Source: Takifugu bimaculatus (taxonomy: Eukaryota > Chordata > Actinopteri > Tetraodontiformes > Tetraodontidae). Taken from it: a DNA stretch of 64,000 nt. Each line of letters opens with the position of its first letter. Position 1 is the first letter of the stretch. Shown here one piece after another: positions 24,786-37,441 of the stretch. The notes under the pieces were generated by a model. It did not search any database. It worked only from the letters and a program-made list of their open reading frames with translations, and had not been told where the DNA came from. Location of the stretch: positions 8,586,686-8,650,685 of the forward strand of contig CP034975.1 of NCBI GenBank assembly GCA_004026145.2. The letters run 5' to 3'. The position numbers and the translations under genes are program-made.

Positions 24786-27608
24786 AAGAACAATCCCAAC
24801 CAGAGATTATTAAAAAACAAAAAAAACACAGGCATCTACAAATTCTAAATCTTATTTTAATCATCATGATCAAACTTGGATACAGTCATGTTTTTCTTCT
24901 TCGCCACCCTATGTGCTAATCATGATATCTTAGCCATATTTAGCAGCATTGATACATGAGATTAATAAATTAGGAGGTACATAGAACAAATCAGGCAGTC
25001 AGGTCCATCACTATAACAAAATGAGGTATATTACACTCAGATCATCTAGAGAAGAGGATCAGGGCCACGTGTGGAGAATGTATATGAGTTTCTCTTTTTG
25101 CTCAGATTATTGATCTGCTTTTAGAGTTGTTTTTTTTTCTTTTTAGTAAAGTTCAACATGTTTCTGAGAATTAAACGAAAAAGGTCAGAAAATTAGAATA
25201 AGATATGAAAGTTGAAAGTTCTGCGTGGCCTCAATCCTCTCCCGAAACACTGCCGACAACATTTAAAATTAGCATTTAAAGCAGCACATTCTTTAACACT
25301 CGAACATATAGTGTCATCTTAAATCACACTGATGCATTATATATATATCAAAAAGACACAAAAATACCTTTCACGGCCATCGTCTAAATTTGCCAACATA
25401 ATTTTTTAGAGTTTTCTGCCAACAATGACTACTCTACATCAGTGCCGTGTTAACTACATCAGCAAGACGCTACCGTGAGAAGCAGGTACAGACACACAGA
25501 GGCCGTTTCTAAATCATGAAGTGTTCATTAACAGAGGCGAATAAGGCATTTATTGATTATATCTATAGATCTATATTGATAAACAACTATTTCACAGAAT
25601 TTAAGGCATTGGCTGTCTTGGCGTGTCACACAGCACTATGCAATGTGTCATATATCCAAGACAACCGTCTCTCCTCTGTATTAGCAGAAAATTTTCATCT
25701 GAGTGATGAGAAATAGCAGAAACAAGAAATAAAGTCGCTGTTAAACCGCAGCTTCTAATTTTTGGCCCAAAGGTTGATTACTGCTAAATTCTATTGGCAC
25801 TAACTAAACACGCAGACAGCATCTGACAGATGGCCCACTGTTATATAGAGTCTATCCACGTTGCTGTTAAAATCTCAGTTTAAAAGGATTAAATTGATTT
25901 TATAGAGCCAAATGTAGTCGAATGTAGGCACCTCTCATTACTGAGCTGCTTCCTATATGTGCTGTATATGAAAACATACATTATAAAAGCATTTTATCAG
26001 CGTGACTGTCTTCAAAATCTGCCTGGATAGTCGGCAAATATGGAGAAAAAAAAACATTTTCCATGTCTTTGTGGAAGTATAGAAAAAAAAGGAAATAGTT
26101 CCTTTAAATTCCCACTGATGGTGTGATTTATAGTACCGTAATCACATCACACAATTTATTGAGAATATTCTAACAGAAACTGACTTTTTGGTTATCCCAC
26201 AATACTCTAATTGGACTTTATTAGTACATCTATTGCTTCTGTGGGAGGCTAACTGTCTTAATGGAGTTAACACTAACGGAGAATGTTAAAAATCTAAATT
26301 TGTTGGTTAGCACAGCGAGCTAGCGTCCTGTGTAAAGCATTAAATTCTGATTATGAGCATGTTGGTTCATCACATGGTTCACTGGGTGTGTTAAATGTGT
26401 TGTCCGCCTCAAAGTTTAGCGACAGAACACTGAGACATTTATAAACTCACACCGATTAAAAAATGAACTATAAACTATTTTTTTAACAGAATAAAGATAT
26501 TAAAATTGTCAAACCCATTTTTGCCAAATGAATTGTTTTATTCCCGAAGGTCGGCATCCAGGCAGCTTTAAATTTCAAATTTTGAACAGCTCAATGGAGC
26601 TTCTGTTGAATTATGACCTCAATTTAAGGCAAAGTTGACCTCTTTCTTCAGTGAGAACAAGTAGCTTGTTTTTACAGCGGTCTTTTCTGCTTTCCTCCCC
26701 AGCTGTGATGGACACATTCACTGCCCGTTGCATGCACAAACCCAGGTCAGCACAGTCAAGCATGGTTCACTTGACTGAACAACCTGAGGGGCTCATGTCA
26801 GTCACGGGACCAGATGCAGTTGGAAGGCCCATTTTTTTTCATTTACAACTCCGCTTCGCTGAGCCTCTAAGTCCTTCAAAATAGCTGCTCAGGGCATAAA
26901 CGATGCAAATGTATTTATGCACGTGAAGTAAGCAAAAGTAACACATCTCTCCTTTTTTTCGCGACACTACAAGGCAAGATACTACAAAAATAAAACGTGT
27001 TTAGGTTCCGCGTGCGTTGTACCCCAGTATACTTGAAATATCCTGAGCTGAACTGTCGTCTCTGCAGTACGGTTTCATCTGTTATACAATTACAGGACTT
27101 GGTTTTATATGAGGTTTTGACAAGGCTAGTTTTGAATGCTACATACAGGTTTGGACATTTAACCTTTGCACAGACAAAAACAACGCACACACACCAATTC
27201 CTTGTCCTTTTTTGTGTCAAAACAAATAAATACTCTACAAATAGATACTCTTTATCTCCAACTGGAAGCTAACCTAGTGAAGCTTACGGAGGGCCCATTC
27301 TTCTTTGCATGACTGTGTCTGTCTCTCCAGGTGGATGTGAAATCTTCCATTACTTATTGCACTCGCAACAAGTTCACTGCACTGATCGCCTCCTCTGGGC
27401 ACTCGGTATGCAAGCACAGTGCTGCTGCTGCGCAGAGATTTGCCCTTGTTTGTTGTAGCTTTCCCGTTTATGAAGGGCATGTCAGGCTAGATTCAAGCAG
27501 ACGTGGAGAGGAACCACCAGTTCTGTCCTCTTCTTCACTGACAATAAATCTTCTTTATGGTTCAGTGAGAGCTGCCAGGTCAACTCTCACACCGTGTCCC
27601 TTCATTCT

Positions 27609-27636
27609 GCAGCACACACACACACACATACACACA
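27609..27636. repeat. AC microsatellite in the 3' region of GPR26
   Basis: An imperfect (CA)n run just downstream of the GPR26 stop codon (minus strand), probably in its 3' untranslated region. Confidence 0.7.
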
Positions 27637-27665
27637 GGCACCCCTCCAACCCAACACATTGGCCA

Positions 27666-30600
27666 TCACTCCGTCGTTGGTATGCTGTTGACTCGGTTGT
27701 CCTGGCTGTCCCCGGACGCGTTCAGCGAGCTGCGCTTCAGCAGCCTATTGACGATATCAGTGCACGTCTTCTTGTACTGGTGTCGGAGCAGGGAGTACAC
27801 GAAAGGGTCGCAGGCGGCCTTGCTGTAAGTTAAGCACTTGGAGACGATTCCCCAGTGGGGGTTGATAGGCACCGCTGGGAATAACTCCACAATGCTGCAG
27901 GCAAGCATAAAGAGAGGGTGTTAGGGGTGAGAGCGAGCTGGAGCGTGTACCAATGCTCCAGGGCTCTTATGCAGCAAAAATAAATAAATAAATCATCAGA
28001 TTTTCTTTATCGACAGCCAATGTTGTCACATCAGTGGTGTGGCAGCCATAGTAACCAGCCCCAAAATCTAGGATTTTACCAAACACAAGCTCCAGACGGC
28101 GTTGCCACAGCTGCAGAGCCTCAACAACAGCGACAATCGAAGGCGTCTGTAGCTCATTAGGCAGCCAGCGTCTTTTGACACCAGGCCCGGCCACCCTGCT
28201 ACTACGACTCCAACAATGATTTGTCAGTAACAAATCTTTTAGTCAGGCTCCACCGCCTTCATGTCAGCGCCACAGCACAACGCCAACCTGAGGGTGGAGC
28301 TTCCCTTTTTTGCACGTGAGTACATACTGGATCACACTGCCCTTGCAGTCCATTAACCACTTTGACCAGAGCGGCCTCGAATGCTATTATCATATCTGCA
28401 GTCAACCACAAGATTAAACGTAGGCATTCATTATGTAAAACAGTGGCAACACTTGCCTTGAAGCTATTATGTCTAATTTCTTATTTGAAAACAGGCAATT
28501 TGGCATGACAGTAAAGGCAGAAGTATGAAGCAACCTTGTCTAAGCAGTGATGAGAGTCTAGAAACTAGCCAATTAACCTTGATTGGTAGCTGGTATTGAA
28601 GGCCCAGCAAGCGATCATGAAGGACAGAAGATGACGCGTGCTTCCAGCACAAGAAACAAATTCTCCTGTTTGAACTTATTTGATTTAGACGCTCACTCAG
28701 AGATCTCTCTCCTGCTCGTAGAGCCCCATTACTTATTTTACGCGTTCTCTCATTTTAGGGTTTGTTAAATATCTATCAGCTACGATAAATACTCGGGGGA
28801 TCACTCCGCGCACGATTCAGCACTTTGGCGGCAGCTAGAAAAGGGCCGACCAGCAGCCATCTCTGGCATTTGCCTACTCGTACCACAGAGCTGGAATGAA
28901 CAGAAGGTTTCGTCAGCTGCCCCACAGCCCAGCAGGGCATTTTCTGTGCACACAATGACCCCTGCATCAAACGAGCATCAGAGGATGCACTGGGGGGGAG
29001 CTTTCAGCATAATATACTCCGATTATAATTAGTTACCAGCCCTCTGGAATGGAGAGAATGTACAGTGGCGTGTGGTCATCTATTATTGATGCTGTATGAA
29101 TAAGAAAATGGGAGTGCTGTTGGTCCAAGTATGTGGAAACGTCACCCTCGGAGGTGGTGAGGGGGTTTTTGCTTTGAAATCCATTCTACACTCGTCACAT
29201 TTTAATGACAGACGTTTACAGGAAGCCATTGTTTCTTATCAGGCCAGACAAGTTAAATGAGATACAGACATATTTTTTTTTTAAAATGGTTAAAAAAAAC
29301 AAAAAACAAAACCACGGCACACTACAGACTATGCAAATCCTCTATACTAACTTTTTGACAACACATTGACAGATAGTATTCACTATTAATTCAGCGCACA
29401 TTGGAAATGGAGAAGATAACAGCTGGAAAATAATTAAAATGAATCGCTGGCGCTTGAAACAAAAATTGTATCAGAACAATGTTGGCAAGGAAGAATAAGC
29501 AATCAGTCTTATAAAAGACATTCTGCTCTGTCTGTATGATAGATGGCTGACACCGAATGTATGTGTGTGATAAATGTTGGGTTATTCTTTTGCTGAAATA
29601 GTATGACAATTAGTATGCAGTACATGCTATGTGGAAGTTGAATTTAATATGAAGTCTGCATAATATTTTCTGCTGGCATGAAGGCGCGCTGGTGACGATA
29701 ATATTAAAATATCTAAAAGGAAATTTGAAACCAACTAAGGGGGAAGTCCACTAAAACCACAGAGCTGAAGGCAGAGTCAATGTCCTTCTGTCAGTGGGGT
29801 TGTTATAGAGGCAACTAGATTGCTTTCCATTTTCCATTAGCAACTACCAGTAATACTAGACCAAAAGCAGGACTTTATTTATTCATTTAGTCTTTAATGG
29901 AGACATGAGGGCAGATAGGAACGGTGCCAGGCTGCCAGGCTGACTGGATCGCCTGTCAATCTTCGTTTCCCCAGGATATTACGCGCTAGTGGAAGCGACT
30001 CTTGCAGGAAACCATCTAGGGTAAATTCTGATGGGTTAGTCATTACTGCCATCAGTGGAAGCAAAGATTTGTACTAATTTGTCCAGTCAAACTTCTTTCC
30101 TTCTCCTGGGAGCTTCCTTCCTTAAACATGAGTCGCTTTTCCAAACCTTTGCTTTTGCTAAATTGGTTTAAGGCACCGGAGTGATGTCCTCACTGACTTA
30201 CTGGATGAACCCAAACAAGAACGCTTAAAAGAGAACTGTAATCAATATCTATTGCCCCGACGTATCCCACAATGCATCACAAAAAGTCAGTCCTGCTTTG
30301 TGGTTGTCTGCCGTGTTCCAATATTGATTTCAGGCTGATCGGGGCACGAAGGTGACGTGGTTGTCAGTGGCTGAGTACCACAGGGAGCACCTTCAGTGAT
30401 GTCTAAAAGACACGAGACTCAGGTGTAAGCATATTCCAACTAATGACATGGCACAGAGATTTATGTGACGGTGTAATTACACTTAGTTTAACAGTCCATG
30501 TCCTGAGGGGCCCCCATCATTTTCACACTGTCCCCCTTTGACGTATCAGGAAAACTATGACTCAGATCAAGACATCAAATGTCTAAAAGAGCTCTGTAGG

Positions 30601-32970
30601 ATTCCAAATGTGACAGGAAAACATCATTATGTAACAATAACAGCTATTTGATGATGACTGTTGGGGAGAGGCCATTATTATGAGATGTCAAAAGCATTTA
30701 AGCAAATCCGGATGATGAAGAAGGCAGCACAGTGACCGCATTCCCGACAAGATATCTGAAATATTCCACTGTGCTTCAGACTCACTAGCTCGTTTTGTTA
30801 GAATGCAATATTTCTTATGTCTTAACCTCCACCAGTGAAAAATATAATTAAGTATTTAACAAATTAAAATGTCTTGTGCATATATGGGGTTGAAAATATA
30901 ACAATATAAGAAGATGGATATTTTCATTCAAATATTTAAATAAAGAAATGATAAAAGTTACAATAAAATTTAAAAAGATGTTTGTAAATGATGAATAGAA
31001 TAGAATAGAATACAATACAATACAATACAATACAATACAATACAATACAATACAATAGACATGCTATAATTAAGGACAATTAAACTTGCAGCCAGCAGCT
31101 GTTGACATTCACAGTTTTCAATAAATTAAATTGAACACCCACACCCACACACACAAACATGCACACACACACACACACACTCTTTCTCCCTCTCTCTCTC
31201 TCTCTCGCCCTCACCCAATCAGCAAATTTGTCATTATTGGCTTCTGATGCTTCCCCACACTGTGTCAACACTACAATCGGTACCATCACCTGCGTGTGTT
31301 GTTCCTACTCACAGCCTCAGATATGTCCGGCCTTCTATTTCACATACCGAGCCCAGGGTGGATAATGCCCACTTACAAATGCATATTTCCTCCACTTGTC
31401 AAAGTCGCATGTCATCTTTGGGACCTGTGATGGATGAAGTGGGTTTTACCTGAATAAATGATGCGTTCGTGGTACCTGAGCTTTAGAGGCGCTTATGTGG
31501 CGGCATCGGCGCAGCAGTGGAGGCATATTACCTATCACAAGGTCAGCGTGGAGAGGTGGCAAAGAGGAAGTGGGAGTGGTCAGCAGAAAGATAAAAGGCT
31601 GTGTGTGCTGCATTGTGCCAGGATGGATTCCCCACACACACACACATACCGTCTGACTCCCACCCACCCCACCAGGATCTCCCTCCAGCACTCACCGCGT
31701 GATGACATAGGGAGCAAAGCAGAGCATAAAGGTGCCGATGAAGGTGCTGATCTTCCTGGTGGCTCTCTGTCGTCGCCTCTTCTGCTCCTCCAGGCAACGC
31801 TGACGGACACTGGGGACACGAGAGCTCATGATCAGTGTTAGAGACTAAAGAGAGACCAAAGCTGTACAGTTATCTAATATTCATATAGTTCATTTGCAGG
31901 TGGGTTCTAATCCCATGTGGAGCTGTTACAATTTGAACTTTTTGCACTCACACGTGTGAACCTGATGACATAATAATCAGGTGGTATTTAATCTGGGGAA
32001 ATGGGTGTGAGCTAGTCATCCTCAGCTATACAGAGGCCCAGATTCAGACACATTCTTTTAATGCAATTACAATTAAATTAAAGAGGAACATATTTTGCAT
32101 CTCCTCTGAGTAATGTAGATAAATACAACTTCAAGTTTCAGATTTATTATCAAGCGAAGCAGAGGTTTTTTTTTCTGCTTTTCTGCTCGGCAGACTGTAC
32201 AGCTTGTTCTTTTAAAAAAAAATTTAAAAAAAAAGTCGTTTTCGCACAGTGCACTGTAGATTACAGCAAAAGGACAAAGAGTCACGATCTTAGTCGACTC
32301 ACCTGGGGTGTATATCCACCAGCAGCACCAAAGTTTGCATTGTAATAACGTCTATCCGTTTGCAATGAAATCGTGCCACTTTAAATACTTTGAGGTATGT
32401 GACACACAGCACTATAAAAGAAAGGAGGAATGTGAAGGAGTGGAAAAACACGGTGAAGATAACAAAAGGCGTCCGACTGCTCGCCCTCGGGTTGGACAGT
32501 GTGCAGGACGCGTAAAGCCGGTGGTATCCCACCCAGGAGAGGCTAGTGGCCACCGTGGAGAAGGATATGGAGTGCGCCCACGTGTAGCCCAGCACGAACG
32601 CTGCGTCCTTGTGGCGCATTTTGGAGTGGTACCTCAGGGGGAACACTACCGCGATCCACCTGTCAATGCTGAGCGCTGCCATGCTCAACATCGAGTTGGT
32701 GGACAGGAAGGTCTCCATGAAGCCCACGGTCTGACAGAAGCCGTCCCCTCCCGGCTGAGCCTTGCTGACAAGTCCAACCAAAGTGAGCGGCATGTTCGAC
32801 ACGGTCAGCAACAAGTTGCAGAAGGTGAGGTTGAGGTTGAAGAGACCCGGGACTTGCTTGCGGATCTCCGGGTTGTACAGAAAGCAGATCAGCACCAGAA
32901 CGTTGGACAGCAACGACACGATTATAATCACAACCACCAACACGGAGAGAATTACCTCCACAGTGTCCAT
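27666..32970 (-). CDS. gpr26: GPR26, orphan class A G-protein-coupled receptor, three coding exons
   Basis: On the minus strand the exons are 32970-32303, 31809-31696 and 27894-27666. Phases are 2 and 2, giving 336 residues (human 337). Exon 1 holds TM1-TM5, from SLLSNVLVL through FHSFTFLLSFIVLC to RIDVITMQTLVLLVD. Exon 2 holds the basic third loop (EEQKRRRQRATRKI) and TM6 (FIGTFMLCFAPYVITR). Exon 3 holds TM7 (SKAACDPFVYSLLRHQY) and the tail. Motifs are unusual: DRW for DRY, Asn at the conserved TM2 Asp, LCFAPY for CWxP in TM6, and DPFVY for NPxxY; human GPR26 has similar changes. Human GPR26 is reported to be brain-expressed and constitutively active toward cAMP. The start at 32970 has a good Kozak context (AGGATGG) and matches the human length; an in-frame ATG at 32991 would add seven residues. 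GPR78 is the closest paralogue, but the tail and the synteny favour GPR26. Confidence 0.93.
30994..31057. repeat. Pentanucleotide microsatellite AATAG/ACAAT
   Basis: Three units of AATAG grade into about ten units of ACAAT, a compound pentanucleotide repeat in GPR26 intron 2. The change of one base per unit suggests a point mutation that then spread by slippage. Confidence 0.9.
31133..31206. repeat. Compound CA/CT microsatellite
   Basis: A (CA)n tract to about 31180 is followed by a (CT)n tract to about 31206, within GPR26 intron 2. Confidence 0.9.
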
Positions 32971-33731
32971 CCTGTGCGCCCCGAAACTCATTTATCCCCA
33001 CTTTTTGTGTGCCTCCCCATGTCCTGTTCCTGCCACTGCGAAAAGCCACTGATCACCCATAACCGTGCCCATGCATCCCGAGATCGCTCCTCTGGTGGAG
33101 ATCCTGCACTTCTCTCCACTACATCGTTCCTCGCCGCTGGAAAGATGGTCAGTGAGGTTTCACAAGACAAAAATACGGGTTTGGCGTGGATACCCAATCC
33201 CGATATTCCTGTTATCCGTGTAAACTTAAGTAAAGCAGCTCCCGTGCCAAAGCTGCTCTATTCTGGCACTGCGTCTTGCGCTGGCTTTTTTTTTTTTGTC
33301 GTCCAGTGATGCGCTCTTGAGGCATCACCCATCCGCGCACGCTGCACAGCATGTGGGCTCCTAGGTGTCGGGGGGAGGGAGGGAGGTAAACGAGCAGGAA
33401 TCTTCCCCAAAATAAACCGAAGCTTAAATTCTTCCTTAAATTCACATAATCCGACTTAAAATGAATTTAAGCGATTTCTTACATGATTGGTGACTGTATA
33501 TTGGTTGCCTGTGTATTGCTGTCATTGTGTGACTACAGTAGGGTTTATATATAGATAGATATAGATATATATTTATTTATATAAAACGTTTGTTAAAATC
33601 TGGTTAGCATTAATAATTAACCAGCAATCACCACAAGGGATTTTAAATCAGTGAATCCTTGTCAAAGAATAACTACAAATGTGCTTCTCATACTTGCCCA
33701 AGCACCAGTAAACTGTATTTAAATATACATA

Positions 33732-33739
33732 TCTGTCTG

Positions 33740-33785
<46 letters not shown>
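33732..33785. repeat. TCTG tetranucleotide microsatellite
   Basis: About thirteen tandem TCTG units with one early imperfection (CTTG), upstream of GPR26. Confidence 0.92.
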
Positions 33786-34532
33786 TTTCCCCACAGGTGG
33801 CTTGTTTAATTCAGAAAGACAAATAGATTAATGTCAAGTATGGTTGCGTCTCCTCCATCAAAATTCCGTCTCAGCTGCATTTACGCTTCACGTCAACTCC
33901 ATCAGATGCTGAGCGGCGTCTCCCACTACCCTGGAAGCCCCCCCCCCCCAGATGCGTCACTGTGGAGAATTTCTTCCTCAGATGTGTGGGAATGGACAGA
34001 GCTATGGCACGTGAGCTGCTGGAGCAGAGTGGTTAGGGTAAAAGGTAAAACTGAAAAGCAGCTTGTCCCCGAGTAAGACCATGATGGATGCATTCCCCCC
34101 TCACATGTGATTGGCTTTTGCAGGGACGCCATCCGCTCCTGCTGTCGCGCACCGCTCGTGTTGTTCTCGCCTGTCAGTTCAGAGGCCTTATCAGCAGCGA
34201 GCCACCGGTTGATCTCAGGCACCGGCGCTTCTCCTTAATTATTCTTATAATTAAATTCCAGCTCTGCAGACAATAATAAAGTCATTCTAAAAATACAGCT
34301 TCAAGGGGATGTGGAAGGATGTAGGAGTAGTTCTTAAACAGACACCACTGTTCAGGGCCTGCACACATGTATTTAAGCTGAAAGAGGAGAGAAGTACCTG
34401 AACCCCGATGATCCGCATGAATGAAGCCTTGCAGTAGCTTCGGAGGACCCTTAGTTCTGAGCCAAATAATCGGGACCATTTGAGGCAGCTACTTTAATTT
34501 CTTTTGTTTGTACAACTCATTATTGAATCATC

Positions 34533-35037
34533 GTCTATACCAGGCATGGGCAAACTACGGCCCGGGGGCCACACGCGGCCCGTTAAACGTTTTAATCCGG
34601 CCCACCAAACTTGAAAAATTAAATGAATAAACCTTGTTAATGTTATATTTTCACTGCAATTCTGGTGTTTTCCCACTAGAAAAAAGACAGTCAGGAGGAG
34701 AGTGATGGTGATATCCTGAAGGATAACAGAACTTTCAGTGCTTTAAAATAGAAATGGTTATTAATTTTTTTTAAAAAGGCACATTTTATTCATTTGATTT
34801 TAAGTGTTTTAAGACTCATTCCAAAGTCAGATATTTTGTTGTAATGCTTCTCTTCATTTTCATTTGAAATTAAAGCACATGTTTTCTCCATATCCCAAGA
34901 TGTGTATTTTTTCTCCAATGAGGTGAGGTTACCAAAGCACTCCATCCATCCATCTGCTCCTGGTCCAGCCCCTTTGTCAAATGTTAGAACCCATTGTGGC
35001 CCACGAATCAAAATGTTTGCCCACCCCTGGTCTATAC
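34533..35037. mobile_element. Nonautonomous hAT-type element with 8-bp target duplication
   Basis: The element spans 34541-35029 (489 bp). It is flanked by identical 8-bp direct repeats GTCTATAC at 34533-34540 and 35030-35037. These fit the NTCTAGAN preference of hAT transposons. The terminal inverted repeats are CAGGCATGGGCAAAC on the left and, read inward from the right, CAGGGGTGGGCAAAC (13 of 15 identical). Subterminal GGCCCG and GGGCCACA motifs repeat near both ends. No full transposase is present. A minus-strand frame at 34790-35011 (EKTCALISNENEEKHYNK) faintly recalls a decayed BED-finger region; that reading is speculative. Confidence 0.88.
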
Positions 35038-36247
35038 TGACCCATTAATCATACAGTGTTAGCATCACTGGCACATTTTTAGGACGGTCAACGCAGGTTA
35101 TAGCTGCTGCCTCAGCCCTTTAATCCATCATGTGCCAAAGTCGATTTGAAACCGAGGAGGTTTTTGTCTGTGCGATCACTTTTAAATGACGATAAGTCGA
35201 CTGTCTGCTTCGCTGACAGTTTTTACCCAGAAAGACAGAGATGTTGATTTTTTTTTACCCTAAAACCAGATTTTTTTTTCTCTCCGTTCTTCATCTTCAC
35301 TGGTAGAGAGACAAGTCAAGACACCTCAAGTCTGCATGTCTGCACTTTGACTATAACACCTTCTGTCAGAGGACCAAACGAGTGCAGGGCCCGACTGCAG
35401 GAGACGGTGGGATGAGAGACGCCCTGCAGCCCTCCATCTTTTTTTTTTCTCCTGCTGTGACGGTGTGGATTTGAATTTACTGCCAGCTCAATTTCCACAC
35501 TTGACTCACCTCAGATTGGTGGAGTGAAGGCAGATTTAAACCCCGATGCTTTGCATTGATGTTTCCACTTTTCCTTACAAGAGATGGATGAACTGTCAGG
35601 ACATCAGAGGGGGGAAAAGATGACAAAAGTGCAAAAGTTGTTCTTTTTTGAGTCCATTATTTAAGCAGAGATGACGTTCTCAGTCAGAAACAACTGGGGA
35701 AAAGACAGGCTTTCAGGGGCAAATTGCTCACAAGCAAGATGTGGGGTGAAAATGATGGAAATGACAGTCGACTCGACGGCGAACGTGCAAAATTCTTCAT
35801 GCTCCAGCAGCTGCAGTTAATTTAAGCCCCTTTGAGGCTCACAGAGGAGTCATTTTCGAGACAAATCTAGTCCTGGCATAGCGCGAACTGTCTACCTAAA
35901 CAATTTAATGAATGTAAGTCACAAATAAATCTTAATACGCATTATTATGTGGGTTCAATTTAGCATTGCAGGCTTAAAGCCTGTAGCTGAACATTTCGAT
36001 TTACAGGATGGCTCGACTGAAAGGATATCTGGACTCCATGTGGTATCAGGCACTCTGGCAACAAGAGGACAGGACACAAGCTTTCATCCTGCAGTGATGT
36101 GAGGAGGAGGAGGGGGGGTGATTGGACTCTGGTGGTGGGCAGAAACTCTAGACTGTCCTGCTCAGCTCAGGACGCACAAGCAGGAGTGCACCAGAAGAGA
36201 GGAAGACAAGGGTAGGGCCATGGGATTTAAAGGATGACGCTCCTAAA

Positions 36248-36283
36248 TGTGTGTGTGTGTGTGGGTGTGTGGGTGTGTGTGTG
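36248..36283. repeat. GT microsatellite
   Basis: Imperfect (GT)n with GGGT interruptions, in the gene-poor tract. Confidence 0.85.
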
Positions 36284-37172
36284 CTGGCATTAATTGGCTT
36301 GGCCAACATCTAAAATGAACAGAGACTTAATGGCAGGCTAAGAAAGTGCTGAGGTGTTATTATCAAACTGCACTTGAGGCAAAGGTCCTTTTGTACCAAA
36401 AAAGTTCCTTTAATTGTTAATTTGGGAAATTACCATTTCTATGGAGATCAGATGTGATGTCACTATGGCTTAAAAGGTCCCGTAATAAAGAAAAAAGGGC
36501 TCTCAATGGTTGACAGCTTAATCCAACATTATAGTAAATTCATCACATGAGAAATTGCCTCAATAGGGGTTTGTTCATTGACTGCTCGGTTGATAATAAT
36601 GTCTGCTTTGGGGGGGTGGGGGCGGGGGATCTTCCTCCACTATTTTTTACCTTACGTGCCACAAACAATGGTTTAATATTCTAATAAGAGTGAATAAGTG
36701 AGTGACGCACTGATGTTTGTGGGGTCGGCCCCGTCATCTCTCTCCAAAATGCCGCGTGGCCTTTTTAATTGAGCTGCAGCTATGTTGAGGAAACCGTCCA
36801 GGATTTACACGCAGAACTGTTGATGCAGCCACTCGAGTATCGAGCCCAGGTCGGTTTAAACCAGGGATTCAGGAGAGCTTTGGCTGAGTGACAGTAACAA
36901 GCTGCAAGCTGCTGCTGTGCAACTGTAGCCAACACAACATACAGATCTTAATGTGGGTTCCAGCACTGGCTGCATGTTTGGGCCATAAAACAAAAGGTTG
37001 TTTTCTGTAGAATTTCTTGTTTCTTGTTGAATTATTTAAATCTGATACCTGAAAAGGGGAGGCAATACATTGAAAAAAGGAAAATTGGCAAGCGTGTATT
37101 TTCAGAAGTAATTTTTTGGGCTCCGACTTACAAAGTCTTTGTACATTTAGCTGTAGTTAATAGAGTTAATTA

Positions 37173-37441
37173 GGGCGGCAGTAGCTCAGTTTTATGAGGA
37201 CTGGGCTGAGAAGCGGTTCAAGACCCGTGGAAGGTAGGTACAGGTGCCGGAACACCTCCAGGGACAGGTGCCGGAACACCTCCAGAGCAATGCTGCGGTA
37301 CCTTTGAGCAAGGTGCCGAACATCCAATTGCTGACAGGGCCCTGCTGATGAACTGGCAACTCCAAGGGTGTACCCTGCCTTTGCCCGTATTTGCACCCTC
37401 CCCGTGACCCAGGAAAGGGATAAAGCGGTCAAGAAAACAGA
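37173..37441 (+). mobile_element. tRNA-derived SINE, copy 1
   Basis: The 5' head GGCGGCAGTAGCTCAGTTTT has a tRNA-like A box. GGTTCAAGACC at 37215-37225 is a good B box. The body contains TTTGAGCAAGGTGCCGAACATCC, also found in copy 2, and a tail with AAAGCGGTCAAGAAAACAGA. This fits the tRNA-derived SINEs of fishes (SINE_FR2-like); the family name is from memory. A 24-bp block, CAGGTGCCGGAACACCTCCA plus four bases, is tandemly duplicated at about 37239-37286. Confidence 0.75.

Larger units (their letters stand above)
20640..27660. other. Intergenic region between convergent CPXM2 and GPR26
   Basis: No gene recognised. AT-rich unique sequence predominates. It contains a 9-bp tandem repeat near 21684 and an L2-like reverse-transcriptase fossil near 24590. 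The open frames at 21640-22302 lack any domain or splice-consistent partner. Confidence 0.5.
27895..31695 (-). other. GPR26 intron 2
   Basis: Intron of 3.8 kb with donor GTGAGT next to 31696 and acceptor CTGCAG next to 27894. It contains the pentanucleotide and CA/CT repeats near 31000-31200 and is otherwise AT-rich unique sequence with no recognisable gene. Confidence 0.8.

Noticed and set aside
27331..27833. Plus-strand open frames over the 3' end of GPR26
   Set aside because: Antisense shadow of the TM7 and tail exon plus the CA microsatellite.
32308..33309. A 333-codon plus-strand open frame
   Set aside because: It is antisense to GPR26 exon 1, whose minus-strand reading is a clear receptor; the His/Glu/Arg-rich plus reading is a shadow.
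37173..37245. A functional tRNA gene
   Set aside because: A- and B-box-like sequences are present, but the body is that of a SINE and no cloverleaf with an acceptor stem can be drawn.
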